Assembly: GCA_022009815.1 (NCBI GenBank)
Contig: CP091725.1
Location: 434,001 to 498,000, forward strand
Length of the DNA stretch: 64,000 nucleotides
From: Bacteroidales bacterium
Lineage (GTDB): Bacteria > Bacteroidota > Bacteroidia > Bacteroidales > Muribaculaceae
Direction: 5' to 3'
Within the stretch, counting starts at the first letter, position 1, and every line of letters starts with the position of its first letter. This document shows positions 9,894 to 20,189 of the stretch, in pieces. Position numbers and translations under genes: made by a program. The notes under the pieces were generated by a model, which saw only the letters and a program-made list of their open reading frames with translations, was not told where the DNA came from and did not search any database.

Positions 9894-11903
9894 ATGAAAA
9901 AGACTTTGGCAATAATCCGCCACGACCCGTGGCTTGAACCATATTCCGACGCAATCAACGGTCGGCACGATGAAGCCGTGCGCAAAGAAAAAGAACTCGC
10001 CGGCAAAGGAGGCACGCTCGTTGACTTCGCCAATGCGCACAAATATTTCGGACTGCACAAGACGCGCAGCGGATGGGCATTCCGCGAATGGGCGCCCAAC
10101 GCCACTGCAGTCTACCTTATCGGCTCATTCAACAATTGGACAGAAAAAACAGAGTTCGCCCTCACCCGCATCGACGGCGGAGTGTGGGAAATCACGCTGC
10201 CGAAAGACGTGCTGCGCCACGGCGACCTGTACAAGCTGAAAGTGCATTGGGACGGCGGTTGCGGTGAGCGCATCCCAGCCTACTCCACACGCACCGTACA
10301 GGACGAGAAGACCCTGATTTTCTCAGCGCAGGTGTGGCAACCGGCGCGCCCGTACAAATTCAAGGTCGCCGACTTCAAGCCCCAGACCAACCCGCTGCTC
10401 ATCTACGAATGCCACATCGGCATGGGCGAGGACAAGGAAGGCGTAGGCACCTATGAGGAATTCCGCGTCAACGTGTTGCCGCGCATCGAAAAAGACGGCT
10501 ATAACGCCATCCAGATCATGGCGATTCAGGAACACCCATACTACGGGTCGTTCGGCTACCACGTGTCGAGCTTCTACGCCGCTTCGAGCCGCTTCGGCAC
10601 GCCCGACGAGCTGAAACGTCTCATCGATGACGCCCACAGCCGCGGCATTGCCGTGATTATGGACATCGTGCATTCCCACGCCGTAAAAAACGAGGTGGAA
10701 GGACTCGGACGCTTCGACGGCAGCTACGACCAATATTTCTACGGCGACTCGCGCCGCGAACATCCGGCATGGGACTCGCTCTGCTTCGACTACGGCAAGA
10801 ACCAAGTGCTTCACTTCCTGCTGTCGAACTGCAAGTTCTGGCTTGAAGAGTATCATTTCGACGGATTCCGCTTCGACGGTGTCACGTCGATGCTCTACTA
10901 CAACCACGGACTCGGTCAGGCATTCTCGTCGTATGACGACTACTACAACGGCGGACAGGACACAAACGCAATCACATATCTGACGCTTGCCAACAAACTT
11001 ATCCACAAAGTCAACCCCCACGCCATCACCATTGCTGAGGAAATGAGCGGCATGCCCGGACTCGCCAACAAGGTAAGCGACGGAGGCATCGGCTTCGACT
11101 ACCGCATGGCGATGGGCATCCCCGATTTCTGGATAAAGACCATAAAAGAGAAAAAAGACGAGGACTGGAAGCCTACAGCTATCTTCTGGGAGCTGACCAA
11201 CCGCCGCGCCGACGAAAAGACAATCAACTATGCCGAAAGCCACGACCAGGCACTTGTGGGCGACAAGACGATAATCTTCCGTCTTATCGACTCCGACATG
11301 TATTGGCACATGATGGTTGACGACCACAACATGAACGTGGACCGCGGCATCGCGCTCCACAAAATGATACGCCTCGTCACGCTCGCCACAATCAACGGCG
11401 GCTACCTCAACTTTATGGGCAACGAGTTCGGTCATCCGGAATGGATCGACTTCCCGCGCGAAGGCAACGGCTGGTCGTACAAGTACGCACGCCGCCAATG
11501 GAGCCTCGTAGACCGCGAAGACCTGAAATACAAATTTCTCGGCAAGTTTGACGAGGACATAATACACCTTGTCCGCTCAAAGCGCAATTTCCAGGCAACC
11601 CCTGTTGAGAAACTTTGGGACAAGGACGACGACCAAGTGCTGGCGTTTAAACGCGGCGACCTCGTGTTTGTGTTCAACTTCAACCCGTCGAAATCGTTCT
11701 CCGACTATGGCATACTCGCGCCGGAGGGATGCTACAGCCACGTGCTCAACTCCGACCAGGACATCTACGGCGGCTACAACAACATCGACACCACAGTGAA
11801 GCACCTGACCATCAGCGACCCGCTATATCAGCCCCATGGCATCGGCTGGCTGAAGCTTTATCTGCCGGCACGCTCCGTGCAGGTGTTGCGCTACAAAAAG
11901 TGA
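9894..11903 (+). CDS. glgB: 1,4-alpha-glucan branching enzyme
   Basis: GlgB cuts alpha-1,4 glucan chains and re-attaches them through alpha-1,6 bonds to branch glycogen. The product is 669 residues from the ATG at 9894; an in-frame TTG lies 12 bases earlier. A CBM48 domain (about 50-150, WAPNATAVYLIGSFNNW) precedes the GH13 barrel. The four GH13 signatures are visible: DIVHSHAVKN, GFRFDGVTSM with the nucleophile Asp, TIAEEMSGMPG with the acid Glu, and NYAESHDQ. The C-terminal beta domain ends LPARSVQVLRYKK. The sequence resembles the eukaryote-like branching enzymes common in Bacteroidetes. It is divergent from fbp and followed by its own terminator, so it is probably monocistronic. Confidence 0.96.
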   Translation: MKKTLAIIRHDPWLEPYSDAINGRHDEAVRKEKELAGKGGTLVDFANAHKYFGLHKTRSGWAFREWAPNATAVYLIGSFNNWTEKTEFALTRIDGGVWEITLPKDVLRHGDLYKLKVHWDGGCGERIPAYSTRTVQDEKTLIFSAQVWQPARPYKFKVADFKPQTNPLLIYECHIGMGEDKEGVGTYEEFRVNVLPRIEKDGYNAIQIMAIQEHPYYGSFGYHVSSFYAASSRFGTPDELKRLIDDAHSRGIAVIMDIVHSHAVKNEVEGLGRFDGSYDQYFYGDSRREHPAWDSLCFDYGKNQVLHFLLSNCKFWLEEYHFDGFRFDGVTSMLYYNHGLGQAFSSYDDYYNGGQDTNAITYLTLANKLIHKVNPHAITIAEEMSGMPGLANKVSDGGIGFDYRMAMGIPDFWIKTIKEKKDEDWKPTAIFWELTNRRADEKTINYAESHDQALVGDKTIIFRLIDSDMYWHMMVDDHNMNVDRGIALHKMIRLVTLATINGGYLNFMGNEFGHPEWIDFPREGNGWSYKYARRQWSLVDREDLKYKFLGKFDEDIIHLVRSKRNFQATPVEKLWDKDDDQVLAFKRGDLVFVFNFNPSKSFSDYGILAPEGCYSHVLNSDQDIYGGYNNIDTTVKHLTISDPLYQPHGIGWLKLYLPARSVQVLRYKK

Positions 11904-11940
11904 CAATAACAAGACAATTAATAAGCCCTATTAATTCAAA

Positions 11941-11985
11941 CAACCGCGGCGATTCTCTCTCACAATCCACGCCGCGGTTGTTTTT
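11941..11985 (+). terminator. Intrinsic terminator of glgB
   Basis: CAACCGCGGCG and CGCCGCGGTTG form an 11-bp stem followed by TTTTTC, 37 bases after the glgB stop. Confidence 0.85.
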
Positions 11986-12081
11986 CTTATTATTTTCAAG
12001 ATTATGTAAAAAAAAGACATCTATAATTCGCAATAAAATATGTAACTTTACCCGCAAACCAAACATTTAACAACTTACGGT

Positions 12082-12789
12082 ATGAAAAAACTACTATCGA
12101 TCATGGCAATAGGGCTTGCGGCATTGACTGCCAACGCCGGTCCTGGAGTGTTCAACCACCTCGGTTTCGGGGCAGGAATCGGCACAAGCGGCATAACCAT
12201 TGAAGCCGCCACTCCGATTACCAACTTTGTCAACCTTCGCGCAGGAGTGTCGTGGATGCCGGCAATCACATTCAATGCCGACGCCGACTTCACATACACC
12301 GTGATGTCGGAGACACAAACCGGCACCGTCAACCTTAAAGGCGACTTAGGACGCGTGCAGGGGCAAGTTATTTTCAACGTCTACCCAGTACCCAAAGTCC
12401 CTGTATACGTTGCCGCAGGCGCTTATTTCGGAGGCGACAAGCTGCTTAAAATCACTGGACACAGCTCCGACCTTGCCAATCCAGACGCGCAGGCAGTGAT
12501 CGGCGACTACAAGATTCCTGCCGACAAAGACGGAAACATCTCAGGCGGTTTCAAGGTAAAGAATTTCCGTCCGTATCTCGGCATCGGATGGGGGCGCATG
12601 ATTCCGGGCAAGATTGTGAATTTCTCAACCGAACTCGGCGTGCAGTTTGAGGGTACTCCGGAGCTGTATACCGACTATGGCGAAATCGACGAGTCAATCA
12701 CAGAGGACGACAACACATTCAACAAAGTGGCCAACGCGCTGAAGGTGTATCCGACACTCACATTCCGCATCAACTTCAAGGCATTCTAA
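12082..12789 (+). CDS. Predicted outer-membrane beta-barrel protein
   Basis: A 235-residue protein with a signal peptide (MKKLLSIMAIGLAALTANA). The rest alternates polar and hydrophobic residues in barrel fashion: FGAGIGTSGITIEAATPI, a LRAGVSWMP strand, VPVYVAAGAYFGGDKLL and RPYLGIGWGRM. It ends in a barrel-closing TLTFRINFKAF with a C-terminal Phe, as outer-membrane proteins need for assembly by the Bam machinery. No enzymatic motif is visible. The nearest described type is the small OmpA/OmpW-like barrels; the function is unknown. It has its own upstream gap and shares a bidirectional terminator with the convergent glycosyltransferase. Confidence 0.75.
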   Translation: MKKLLSIMAIGLAALTANAGPGVFNHLGFGAGIGTSGITIEAATPITNFVNLRAGVSWMPAITFNADADFTYTVMSETQTGTVNLKGDLGRVQGQVIFNVYPVPKVPVYVAAGAYFGGDKLLKITGHSSDLANPDAQAVIGDYKIPADKDGNISGGFKVKNFRPYLGIGWGRMIPGKIVNFSTELGVQFEGTPELYTDYGEIDESITEDDNTFNKVANALKVYPTLTFRINFKAF

Positions 12790-12806
12790 AAATGCCACCA
12801 ATCAAT

Positions 12807-12844
12807 AATGACAAAGCCACTCAAATTTGAGTGGCTTTGTCATT
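12807..12844. terminator. Bidirectional terminator, perfect 38-bp palindrome
   Basis: A perfect palindrome runs from AATGACAAAGCCACTC to its complement with AAATTT at the centre. It lies between the barrel gene and the convergent glycosyltransferase and overlaps the stop codon of the latter. Confidence 0.85.
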
Positions 12845-13987
12845 ACTGATTGAGTATTTTCTCATATATCGCCCGGCGCTGCGCCATAGATATTGAGATA
12901 TCGAATTTTTCCGCCATCGCCTTGCAATCCGGCTTCATCCGCCGGCGCAAGTCGGGATCGGCAAGCTTTGGATGCCATTTTTGAAATCCTCCACACTGAA
13001 CGGGTTGCAAAGGAATCCCGTCACCCCGTCTTTGAGATATTCGCGTATGCCCTGCACGTCGGAGCCAACCAACGGCACACCTTCGCAAAGCATTTCCAAG
13101 CCAGCCATTCCAAGCCCTTCCCTAAGCGACGGCATCACACCTATGTCGGCACAGGCGGCAATAACCTCTGGCATATCGCTGTGGAAACCGATAAACACCG
13201 TCTGCACGCCTCCCTTCTCCGAGAGGTCGACAAGTTCTTGCGCCACAGGGTCGGATGTTGTCTCATGTCCGCAAACCACAAAGACAAATTTGTCCTTGTC
13301 GGGAAGTTCGGCGAGAGCCTTGACTATAATCGTCTGATTCTTGTAATGCACCAGTCTGCCCACCGCCAGCACAGCAGTTTTGTCGACAGGCACACCGCAT
13401 TTACGGCGAAATTCAGTTCTATCTGCCACGACGTTGCTGAAACGTCGGCAATCAAGCCCCACACCACTTATCTGGAACACATTTCTGCAGTGCGTGGCTT
13501 CCATATAACCGTAATCCTGACTGTTGACAGTTATTATGGCGTCGCAGAATCTCGATGCGAAACGTTCAACAGTGTTGCATGCAAGAAACAGTTTTCGGGA
13601 AGAAATTGGAGAATATGGCAATCCGTGGGTCGTATATATCACCTTCGTGCCCTTTCTTCTATATTTCCGCGCCGCCAACCGGGCGAAAAGCCCGACTGCG
13701 GTGGTGTGGCAATGCACAAGGCCAAAATGCCTCGACGCCAGCAACTGTTTCAGCTGCTTGTAAAACTTCAGATTGTTTCTCGACAGCATTGAATTGCTGT
13801 CCACGCGTGCATCGACAAACGTCACTCCCTTCTCCTGCATTATACGGAGAGTATGCTCCTCCCGGGCGCTATTGTCGGCCATCGCAAACACACGATAGCC
13901 CATTTCGTTGAGCATATCAATGTCGCTCCACAGGAAATGGAACATTCCTATGGTATTGGTCACAATCAAAGCGTTTCTCACAGCCAT
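12843..13987 (-). CDS. Glycosyltransferase family 4 protein, frameshifted
   Basis: A GT-B fold retaining glycosyltransferase, probably acting on a cell-surface glycan. The N-terminal domain starts VRNALIVTNTIGMFHFLW and includes HFGLVHCHTTAVGLFARLAA. The donor-binding domain has VLAVGRLVHYKNQ and the EX7E-type motif in PSLREGLGMAGLEMLCEGVP, followed by VGSDVQGIREYL. The frame breaks at 12967-12969; one added A gives NGIQKLADPDLRRRM and restores about 30 further residues to the stop at 12843. The total is about 380 residues. It follows gldN by 25 bases on the same strand, so it may be transcribed with the T9SS genes. A role in making the A-LPS anchor used by T9SS cargo is possible but only inferred from position. 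Confidence 0.85.
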
Positions 13988-14012
13988 CGCAGAAGCCTTT
14001 ACTTTGTGCGTC

Positions 14013-15158
14013 TCACAGAGCGGACAGCACCGCTGGAGCTGCTCGACGACGGTTTTTCTTCTTTGTGGTCTTCTTTTTCTCCGGTTTCTTCTCGGTTTTC
14101 TTTTTCGTTGTCGTAGACTTTTTCTGACGCACCGAGCGTTTGTTTTTCGGAGTTGTCACAGTTGATGTCTCCTCCTCGACCTCATCAGTGTCGCCACCAC
14201 GCTCAGACACCACCACGTCGTCCGACAATCCCTCAGCCTTTAGGCGCGCCGCCTCTTCAGCCTCCTGACGCTCAGCAAGCTCCTCCCGCGTCGGTACCCA
14301 CAGATTGCGGTCAAATGCACGCAGACGGTTCTCAATGCTGTCCTGAGCATGCTTCAAGTCGTCGGGGTCAGGAAACATCTGCATCAGCGACAGATTTCGC
14401 AAGTTGCGCGTTTTGTAGATGTCACCTTTATACATTCCAAGCTGGAAATAATCGTCGTAGTTGTATTTGGCAAGGTTGTTGTCGTCGTCGACAAAGATGC
14501 TCTGCTGTGCCAGATATGGGCGCAGTTGGTCAAGTTTCACCCAGAACATAGGATATTTTATAGGCTCGCCGCCATAGTCGTCCACACGGTGGAGCACAGG
14601 GCAAAGCGCCTGAATCTGCTTTGTGACACGATTTTCGAGGCTGTTGAACTCATAACGCTCAATTGCATAGAAACTGAGCACCTCGTTTGTAGGCACGTCG
14701 CTATCCTCAATGACATATTTCGGATTTTTCTCCGTGCTTCCGCGACCGGTTGTATATATGATATGGAATCTGTCGAGCATCTCGCCAACCTTTATTTTAT
14801 ATTGGTCGGTAAACACCTCGCGTCCGTCAAGATACTCGTAGGCCGGCACCTGACCGTTGCACACCACCCTCAGGATAATGCGGAACAGGCTCTCCTGCCC
14901 GTCGACCGGCTCGTCGGGATAATAGAGCGCAAGGTTTTGAGGCTGCGTCAAGTCGAGTTGACGGTAGATTATGCGTTCCCACATCTTGCTGGCATCGCTC
15001 ACCTCAGGCTTCTCATAGAAGTCGCGCATGCGTTGCGTCACGCCAGCCGCTGTTTCGTCTTTCTTGGTTCTGTCGGTTTTGCGCGTCACCTGTGCCCCAG
15101 CCTGCAACGACAGGCCGGCGAGCAAAGCCACTGCAAATATGTATCTCAGTTTTTTCAT
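14013..15158 (-). CDS. gldN: Type IX secretion / gliding protein GldN (PorN)
   Basis: GldN forms, with GldK, the periplasmic ring under the outer membrane in the T9SS. The product is 381 residues with a signal peptide (MKKLRYIFAVALLAGLSLQAGA). The core is typical: WERIIYRQLDLTQPQNLALYYP near residue 60, then LFRIILRVVCNG and YPMFWVKLDQLRPYLA. The last 90 residues are unusual: an acidic stretch followed by a long Lys/Arg tail (KKKTEKKPEKKKTTKKKNRRR) that the core family does not need. It is last of the contiguous gldK-L-M-N genes, 26 bases after gldM. Confidence 0.95.
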   Translation of the reverse strand: MKKLRYIFAVALLAGLSLQAGAQVTRKTDRTKKDETAAGVTQRMRDFYEKPEVSDASKMWERIIYRQLDLTQPQNLALYYPDEPVDGQESLFRIILRVVCNGQVPAYEYLDGREVFTDQYKIKVGEMLDRFHIIYTTGRGSTEKNPKYVIEDSDVPTNEVLSFYAIERYEFNSLENRVTKQIQALCPVLHRVDDYGGEPIKYPMFWVKLDQLRPYLAQQSIFVDDDNNLAKYNYDDYFQLGMYKGDIYKTRNLRNLSLMQMFPDPDDLKHAQDSIENRLRAFDRNLWVPTREELAERQEAEEAARLKAEGLSDDVVVSERGGDTDEVEEETSTVTTPKNKRSVRQKKSTTTKKKTEKKPEKKKTTKKKNRRRAAPAVLSAL

Positions 15159-15184
15159 ATCTCAACTTGTTTCGTTGTCAATTT

Positions 15185-16750
15185 TTAGTTTACAATCACC
15201 TCCATCGGCGACAGGTCGCGGACAATGCCGTCAGGACCCTTCGCACGTATACGCGTGATGTAGAATCGCTTGCCACGCGAGAGTCGGCGGAAACTTGTCT
15301 TCTGACGCTCCGAGAAGCGCGACCCTGCCGATTTCTCCGGCATCGCGTTGCCCATCGAGTCAAACACGATAGTCTCGAAATCCACCACAGCATAGTGCAC
15401 GTTCAGCAAATCGTCGTCGATAGCGGCATCAAGGCCGTCGGCAGCCAACAAAAGCGATTTTGCAAATGGCTTAGAGCCTTTATAGTGGTTTTCGTTTCCT
15501 TTCGAGTCCTTATATGCGATATATGCCGTCGGATCAGGCAGCTTGCGCACACGGAATGTTGACGTAGACACCGTCTGCGAGCGGCCTTCGAGAGTGGCTG
15601 TCACCGTAATTACGCATTCCGCACCCACACGCGTAGGATGGGCGTTCCAATGGTCGCCGCTGCGCGTCAGCGAACCGTTGGTCATCGTGGCAGACACTGC
15701 ATTTTGCGCCACGCCAGGCACTGATATGCTTATCGGGTTGTTAATTCCGGCATAAAGCACGTTCATCATCGTCGCCGACACTGTGGCAGTAGGTTCGATT
15801 ACGGTGTAGTCCGACTGGAACGGATAGCGCGAAGTGGTACCGTCACCGCGGGTCACGTCAAGGTATCCGCTGTAGGTGAACGTGCCCGTCTGTCCAGCCA
15901 TGAACTCGTAAGTCCGGGTGTTGGCAGGCAGCTGGCGGCCATTGACGAATATTGCCGGACGCTGCGTGGTGTCGACCGCCGCAAGCACAATGTCGGCACT
16001 GTATTTTCCGCCCCTCATCACGAGTTTCGAGTTAGGAATCACGAATGCGTCAAGTTTGTTTACGCGCACGTCGCTCGCGTCAACACTCGCCACAAGCGTC
16101 TGCAAAGCCTCGCCCTCAGCAAAGAGCAGGTCGTTCTGCAGCTTCGACAGCAGCGTGACAGACGCCACGACAGGCATATTCTCAAACATTCCCGACACCC
16201 AAGGCACTTTTATCATCGAGCCTTTCTGGAGCACCGGCTCCGTTGCCAGCGCCTTCTGAATGGCAGCCTGCTTCTTAGGGTCGGCAATGTAGGCGGCGAT
16301 ATACTTGCGATATGCCGCCAGTCTACGTTCCAGCTTTGCGCCGTTTCCATAGGTCACCATCACCTTCGACGAAGCCTCGAGGTTGTCCTGGTTCAGGATG
16401 TTGTCCACCTTACCATCCACGCCGTCGGCATCGCGCACGATGGCAAGTTTCAGAGAATCGATGTATTTGTAGAGCGACAGCGTCTGCCGGCGCACGTCGG
16501 TAGCCTTGTCAAGCCACGGCTTGCCCTTCTGCGGATTCTGCCGTGTGAATTCCTCCAATTGCATATAGAGGGCGGCATTACGGTCGCTGACGTTGCTGTT
16601 TGTGCGTTTCAGACCGTCTTCGACAAGCGTGAACCCGTTGAGCACGTCGCTCGACACATTGAGCGCGAGCATCGCCGTCAGAACGATGTACATCAAGTTG
16701 ATCATCTTCTGACGCGGGGACATTCTTGCCACATTTCCGTTTGCTCCCAT
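15185..16750 (-). CDS. gldM: Type IX secretion / gliding motor protein GldM (PorM)
   Basis: GldM and GldL form the inner-membrane, proton-powered motor of the T9SS; the long periplasmic part of GldM reaches the GldK-GldN ring. The product is 521 residues. It begins MGANGNVARMSPRQKMINLM and its single transmembrane helix follows (MYIVLTAMLALNVSSDVLNG). A helical region then leads into the periplasmic beta domains (LPANTRTYEFMAGQTGTFTY, MMNVLYAGINNPISISVPG, SKPFAKSLLLAA). Length and order agree with the family and the frame is intact. It lies 21 bases after gldL. Confidence 0.96.
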   Translation of the reverse strand: MGANGNVARMSPRQKMINLMYIVLTAMLALNVSSDVLNGFTLVEDGLKRTNSNVSDRNAALYMQLEEFTRQNPQKGKPWLDKATDVRRQTLSLYKYIDSLKLAIVRDADGVDGKVDNILNQDNLEASSKVMVTYGNGAKLERRLAAYRKYIAAYIADPKKQAAIQKALATEPVLQKGSMIKVPWVSGMFENMPVVASVTLLSKLQNDLLFAEGEALQTLVASVDASDVRVNKLDAFVIPNSKLVMRGGKYSADIVLAAVDTTQRPAIFVNGRQLPANTRTYEFMAGQTGTFTYSGYLDVTRGDGTTSRYPFQSDYTVIEPTATVSATMMNVLYAGINNPISISVPGVAQNAVSATMTNGSLTRSGDHWNAHPTRVGAECVITVTATLEGRSQTVSTSTFRVRKLPDPTAYIAYKDSKGNENHYKGSKPFAKSLLLAADGLDAAIDDDLLNVHYAVVDFETIVFDSMGNAMPEKSAGSRFSERQKTSFRRLSRGKRFYITRIRAKGPDGIVRDLSPMEVIVN

Positions 16751-16771
16751 ATTGCTTTAAATCCTTTCGCT

Positions 16772-17713
16772 TTAGTTCTGTTGTTCAGTTTCTTCGCCAC
16801 CGGCTTTCTGCTCCGGAGCCTCCGCCGGCTTTTCAGGCTCGGCAGGCATCGCAGAGCCCATCGGGCGGTACATGTTGATGGTCATCGCCGTGATCATCTT
16901 CTCGTAGACAGAGTTGAGCTGCTGCATGTAGCGCGCCATCTTCTGCGTTTCCTCGCAATAGTGGTCGCTCTCAGCCGCAGCCTTGTCATACATGTTGCTT
17001 ATGTCCTTCAATCCGCGGTTCACACGGTCGATATTGTCAAGCTGCGAAGAAATGCTCTTCAACTGGATTTCATAGATGGTGTTGAGTCCGGCAATGTTGC
17101 GGTTGAGGCTTGTCATCTGCTCAACGTAGCCAGTCGAGCTTTCCGAAATGTTTTCCGAGTTGTCGGTAATCGCCTTGTAGCTGTCGAGCAGCACGGTTGA
17201 GACGCGGTTGAGCGCCTCCGTTGTCTGACGCAGCTGCTCCATCTGTTCCGAGATGGCGGCAAGCTGGTCGGTGTATTGCTGAGTGACACTCGTCATGCCC
17301 TGCAAGTCGGGAGCGTCGCCGCCAACAACGACAGTTCCAGCCACGCCCGTTGCATTTGCAGTCTCGCCGCCAGCCACCGCGCCTCCGCCGATAACGACAG
17401 AGCCGTTGATGCCGTTTCCGCCCTTGAAATCAGGACGGTCCTCAGGATTCTTGGTGTTGAACACTTCAAACACCTCTTCCCAATGGTATTCGCGTGGCGG
17501 ACGGTCGAACGCCGTAAGCACGAACATAAGCACCTCCGTACCCATACCGATTGACAACAGCGCGTTTCCACCCGGCAGGTGAAGGATTTTGAAAAGGGCA
17601 CCCCAAATTACGACAGCGGCACCTATACTGTATGCGAAATTGAAAAAGCGCTGACCTTTTTCTCCAGAAAGAAAGGCCTCGACACCGTTTTTGTATCTTT
17701 TAATCTTGCCCAT
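16772..17713 (-). CDS. gldL: Type IX secretion / gliding motor protein GldL (PorL)
   Basis: GldL is the five-subunit inner-membrane part of the T9SS motor. The product is 313 residues. Two transmembrane helices lie near the N-terminus: FFNFAYSIGAAVVIWGALF and NALLSIGMGTEVLMFVLTAF, with the conserved KILHLPGG between them. A cytoplasmic coiled-coil region follows (residues about 130-270, many Gln/Asn and heptad Leu/Ile), then a Pro/Glu-rich tail. The Gly-rich linker GGAVAGGETANATGVAG is longer than I would expect. It sits 30 bases after gldK and 21 before gldM. Confidence 0.95.
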   Translation of the reverse strand: MGKIKRYKNGVEAFLSGEKGQRFFNFAYSIGAAVVIWGALFKILHLPGGNALLSIGMGTEVLMFVLTAFDRPPREYHWEEVFEVFNTKNPEDRPDFKGGNGINGSVVIGGGAVAGGETANATGVAGTVVVGGDAPDLQGMTSVTQQYTDQLAAISEQMEQLRQTTEALNRVSTVLLDSYKAITDNSENISESSTGYVEQMTSLNRNIAGLNTIYEIQLKSISSQLDNIDRVNRGLKDISNMYDKAAAESDHYCEETQKMARYMQQLNSVYEKMITAMTINMYRPMGSAMPAEPEKPAEAPEQKAGGEETEQQN

Positions 17714-17743
17714 GATGCAGCAATATTGTTTTGATTCTTTACT

Positions 17744-19181
17744 TTATTTCTTAACTTTCACTTTTCCCTTTGTGAAGCCAATCTGAGTGCGCACACAACG
17801 GAAGCCTATGAATGAATGCTGCTCGTTCTGGTACTCCCAGGCACGCAAGTCAGCACGCACATTGTGGGCTATGTCCTTCCACGATCCGCCGCGTATCACC
17901 TTGCGTTTCATCCGGTAAGGATCCTCGCCCGCGGCATTGTAGCGGTATTCAGGGTTGATGTCGCTTGTCAGTTTGTCAAGACTTTCGGTAAACGCCGTCG
18001 AAGTCCATTCGCTCACGTTGCCCGCCATGTCGTAGAGACCGTTGTCGTTAGGCTCATACGTGCCGCACTTCGATGTTATCAGGTTTCCGTCGCGCACGTA
18101 GTTGCCCTCTCCCGGCTTCAGGTTGGCATAGAAGCAGCCGTCGTCGGTCATAGGCATCTCGCCTGCCCACGGATACTTGTTCTCGTTGATACCGGCACGC
18201 GCGGCGATTTCCCATTCAGCCTCCGTCGGCAGACGGAACGGCTCGATGTAGACGCCCTGCTTGCCCAGCGAGCGTCGCAGATAGTCGGTGCGCCAGTTTG
18301 CAAACGCGTTGGCCTGCTCCCACGACACGCCCACCACAGGATAGTCGCTGTAGCCCGGATGCGAGAAATACAGACGCGTGTACGGCTCGTTGTATGCGTT
18401 TTCGAAGTCGTTTATCCACACCGTCGTGTCGGGATAAACGTTGACAATATACGTGTTCAGGAAGTCGTAGTCGCTCGACAGGCGGCGCGTGATTGTCTCG
18501 CGCACGATGTCGCCATTGTCGTTGACATACGCCGTATCCTTGGAAATGAACGGATTTTCCGTCGGCACAGGCACGTCGGTGTTGTAGTTGCGACGTGTCG
18601 GGTCGATGCGGTTCTTGCGCTTCGCAGCCTCGGTGAGATTGTAGGTCTCGTAGCGGTAGTTCATCTGCGAAGCATCGAGCTCGGTCACACCCGTTATAGG
18701 ATTCAACTTATAGACACTCTGAATGGCGCGCTGCTCGTCTTCCGTAGGGTTTCTCCACGGAATAGGCTTTCCAGTTAAGATAAGGCTTGACAGGGTTTCC
18801 TTCCTTGTCTTCCTCGATTTTAAACTCCTCGTCGCCACCGTATGCTGGGTCGGCAAGACGCTCGCGGATAATTGAGTCGCGCACCCAGTAGACAAACTGC
18901 CGGTATTTGGCATTTGACACCTCCGTCTCGTCCATCCAGAAGGACTCCACCGAAGCGCCGTTAGCCTGCGCCTTGATGTTCCACGTGCTGTCGTCGGCAT
19001 TCGGGCCGAGCTGCATCGACCCGCGTTCGATAAGCACCATGCCGTAAGGCGTCGGTTCGCCCAGAGCCGAACCTCTGACTCCCGTCACCTCGCCTCCGTC
19101 GCCGCCCATCGACGCTTTCGGAGAGAATGCGCAAGAAGTTGCCAACGCCGCCAATGCGATATAAGTTGCTGTTTTCTTCAT
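17744..19181 (-). CDS. gldK: Type IX secretion lipoprotein GldK (PorK), frameshifted
   Basis: GldK is the outer-membrane lipoprotein of the T9SS periplasmic ring. The N-terminus (start 19181) has a lipobox, LAALATSC, with the cysteine to be acylated. The fold is the formylglycine-generating-enzyme/sulfatase-modifying type: GMVLIERGSMQLGP, FWMDETEVSNAKYRQFV, PVVGVSWEQANAFANW, RLPTEAEWEIAARAG, YDMAGNVSEW and VIRGGSWKD. The frame breaks at 18768-18770; five A in place of three gives NWKKPIPWRNPTEDEQ, after which the long second frame runs to 17744. Joined length is about 478 residues, normal for GldK. It is the first of the tight gldKLMN set and follows porP by four bases. Confidence 0.94.
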
Positions 19182-19185
19182 ATTC

Positions 19186-20189
19186 TTACATTATGCGAAT
19201 GCTCTTATGCTTGTTTTTATTTTTTCCCGCAAGATTCAACTTCATGTTGTATCCTACAAGGATTTCGTGGCTTCCGCTGCTTGCCTTCGAGATTGCCGAA
19301 AGCGGATAGTCGTAGCTGTAGCCAACGAAAAAGTTCTTATACTCTGCGCCCAGTTGCAGCGAGACGGCGTCGTTGTAGCGATAAGCCACGCCTCCCGAAA
19401 GGAACCTGTTGTAGCGCACGCGCGCCGTCACTTCCGCCTGCACCATACTCTTGATGTCGGAACGGAGCAACAAGGACGGTTGTATTTCAAATAACGTATT
19501 TTTTATCGGAATATTGCTGCCAGCCATGAAATAAAGCATTCTTCCCGCCTGCGACTCATAGCCGGAATCGTCGCTGCCCTCCTGGGTGTTGAGTTTCACG
19601 GTCGGTTGTGTGATGTGGGTCATCGACAGTCCAGCCCACAGGATTTATGGGTGTACCAAACTCCGAAATTCAAGTCGAATGCCGTGCCGTGAAGGTCGTT
19701 GGTGGGGATTGCGTTGTCGTTTTTCTCATGGTAGTCGTCACCGTCGGGGATATACACCTCAGAGCCTTTGAATCCCTGGTCGAAAAGGCCGAGCTGCACG
19801 CCGATGCTCAGCGTGCCTTTGAAAAGTTTCATCTTGTAGCTTGCCTGCGCGCCGGCGTTCAGGTTGCTGAATAAGCCGAGACTTTCCTGCTGCACCATCA
19901 CGCCCACGCCGATGCGCTTGCCGAAAAGCTTCACGGGCATATCGGCGCCTGCAAGAAATGCCTTTGGAGCTTTGGGAATGCCTATCCATTGCAGACGCGT
20001 TCCGCCGCCGATGTGCAGATAGTCGGTCGTGCCTGTGGCGGCAGGGTTGTAGTATGCCGGCATTGCCCAATACTGCGACAGCTGCGTGTCGAACTGCGCC
20101 GACACCGACAAGACGGTCAGCAGCGCGGCGAGCGTTGCCAACAGTCGGCGATATGTATTGTCAAGTTTCTTCAATTTTCTGTCATTCAA
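19186..20189 (-). CDS. porP: Type IX secretion protein PorP/SprF family, frameshifted
   Basis: PorP-like barrels sit in the outer membrane and anchor or guide the GldKN ring and cargo. The first frame has a signal segment (LLATLAALLTVLSVSAQFDT) followed by the signature QLSQYWAMPAYYNPAATGTT. The second carries FMAGSNIPIKNTLFEIQPSL and ends in GSHEILVGYNMKLNL. They join near 19640, where one added base gives WAGLSMTHITQPTVKL. Total length is about 330 residues, usual for the family. There is no in-frame ATG at the front: the reading frame opens at a TTG at 20189 that overlaps the corrected end of porT, so the start is uncertain. The neighbours make the assignment firm. Confidence 0.92.

Noticed and set aside
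10323..11567. Long minus-strand open frame (414 codons) opposite glgB
   Set aside because: Antisense shadow of glgB; composition is Val/Ala/His-rich, typical of a reversed coding frame.
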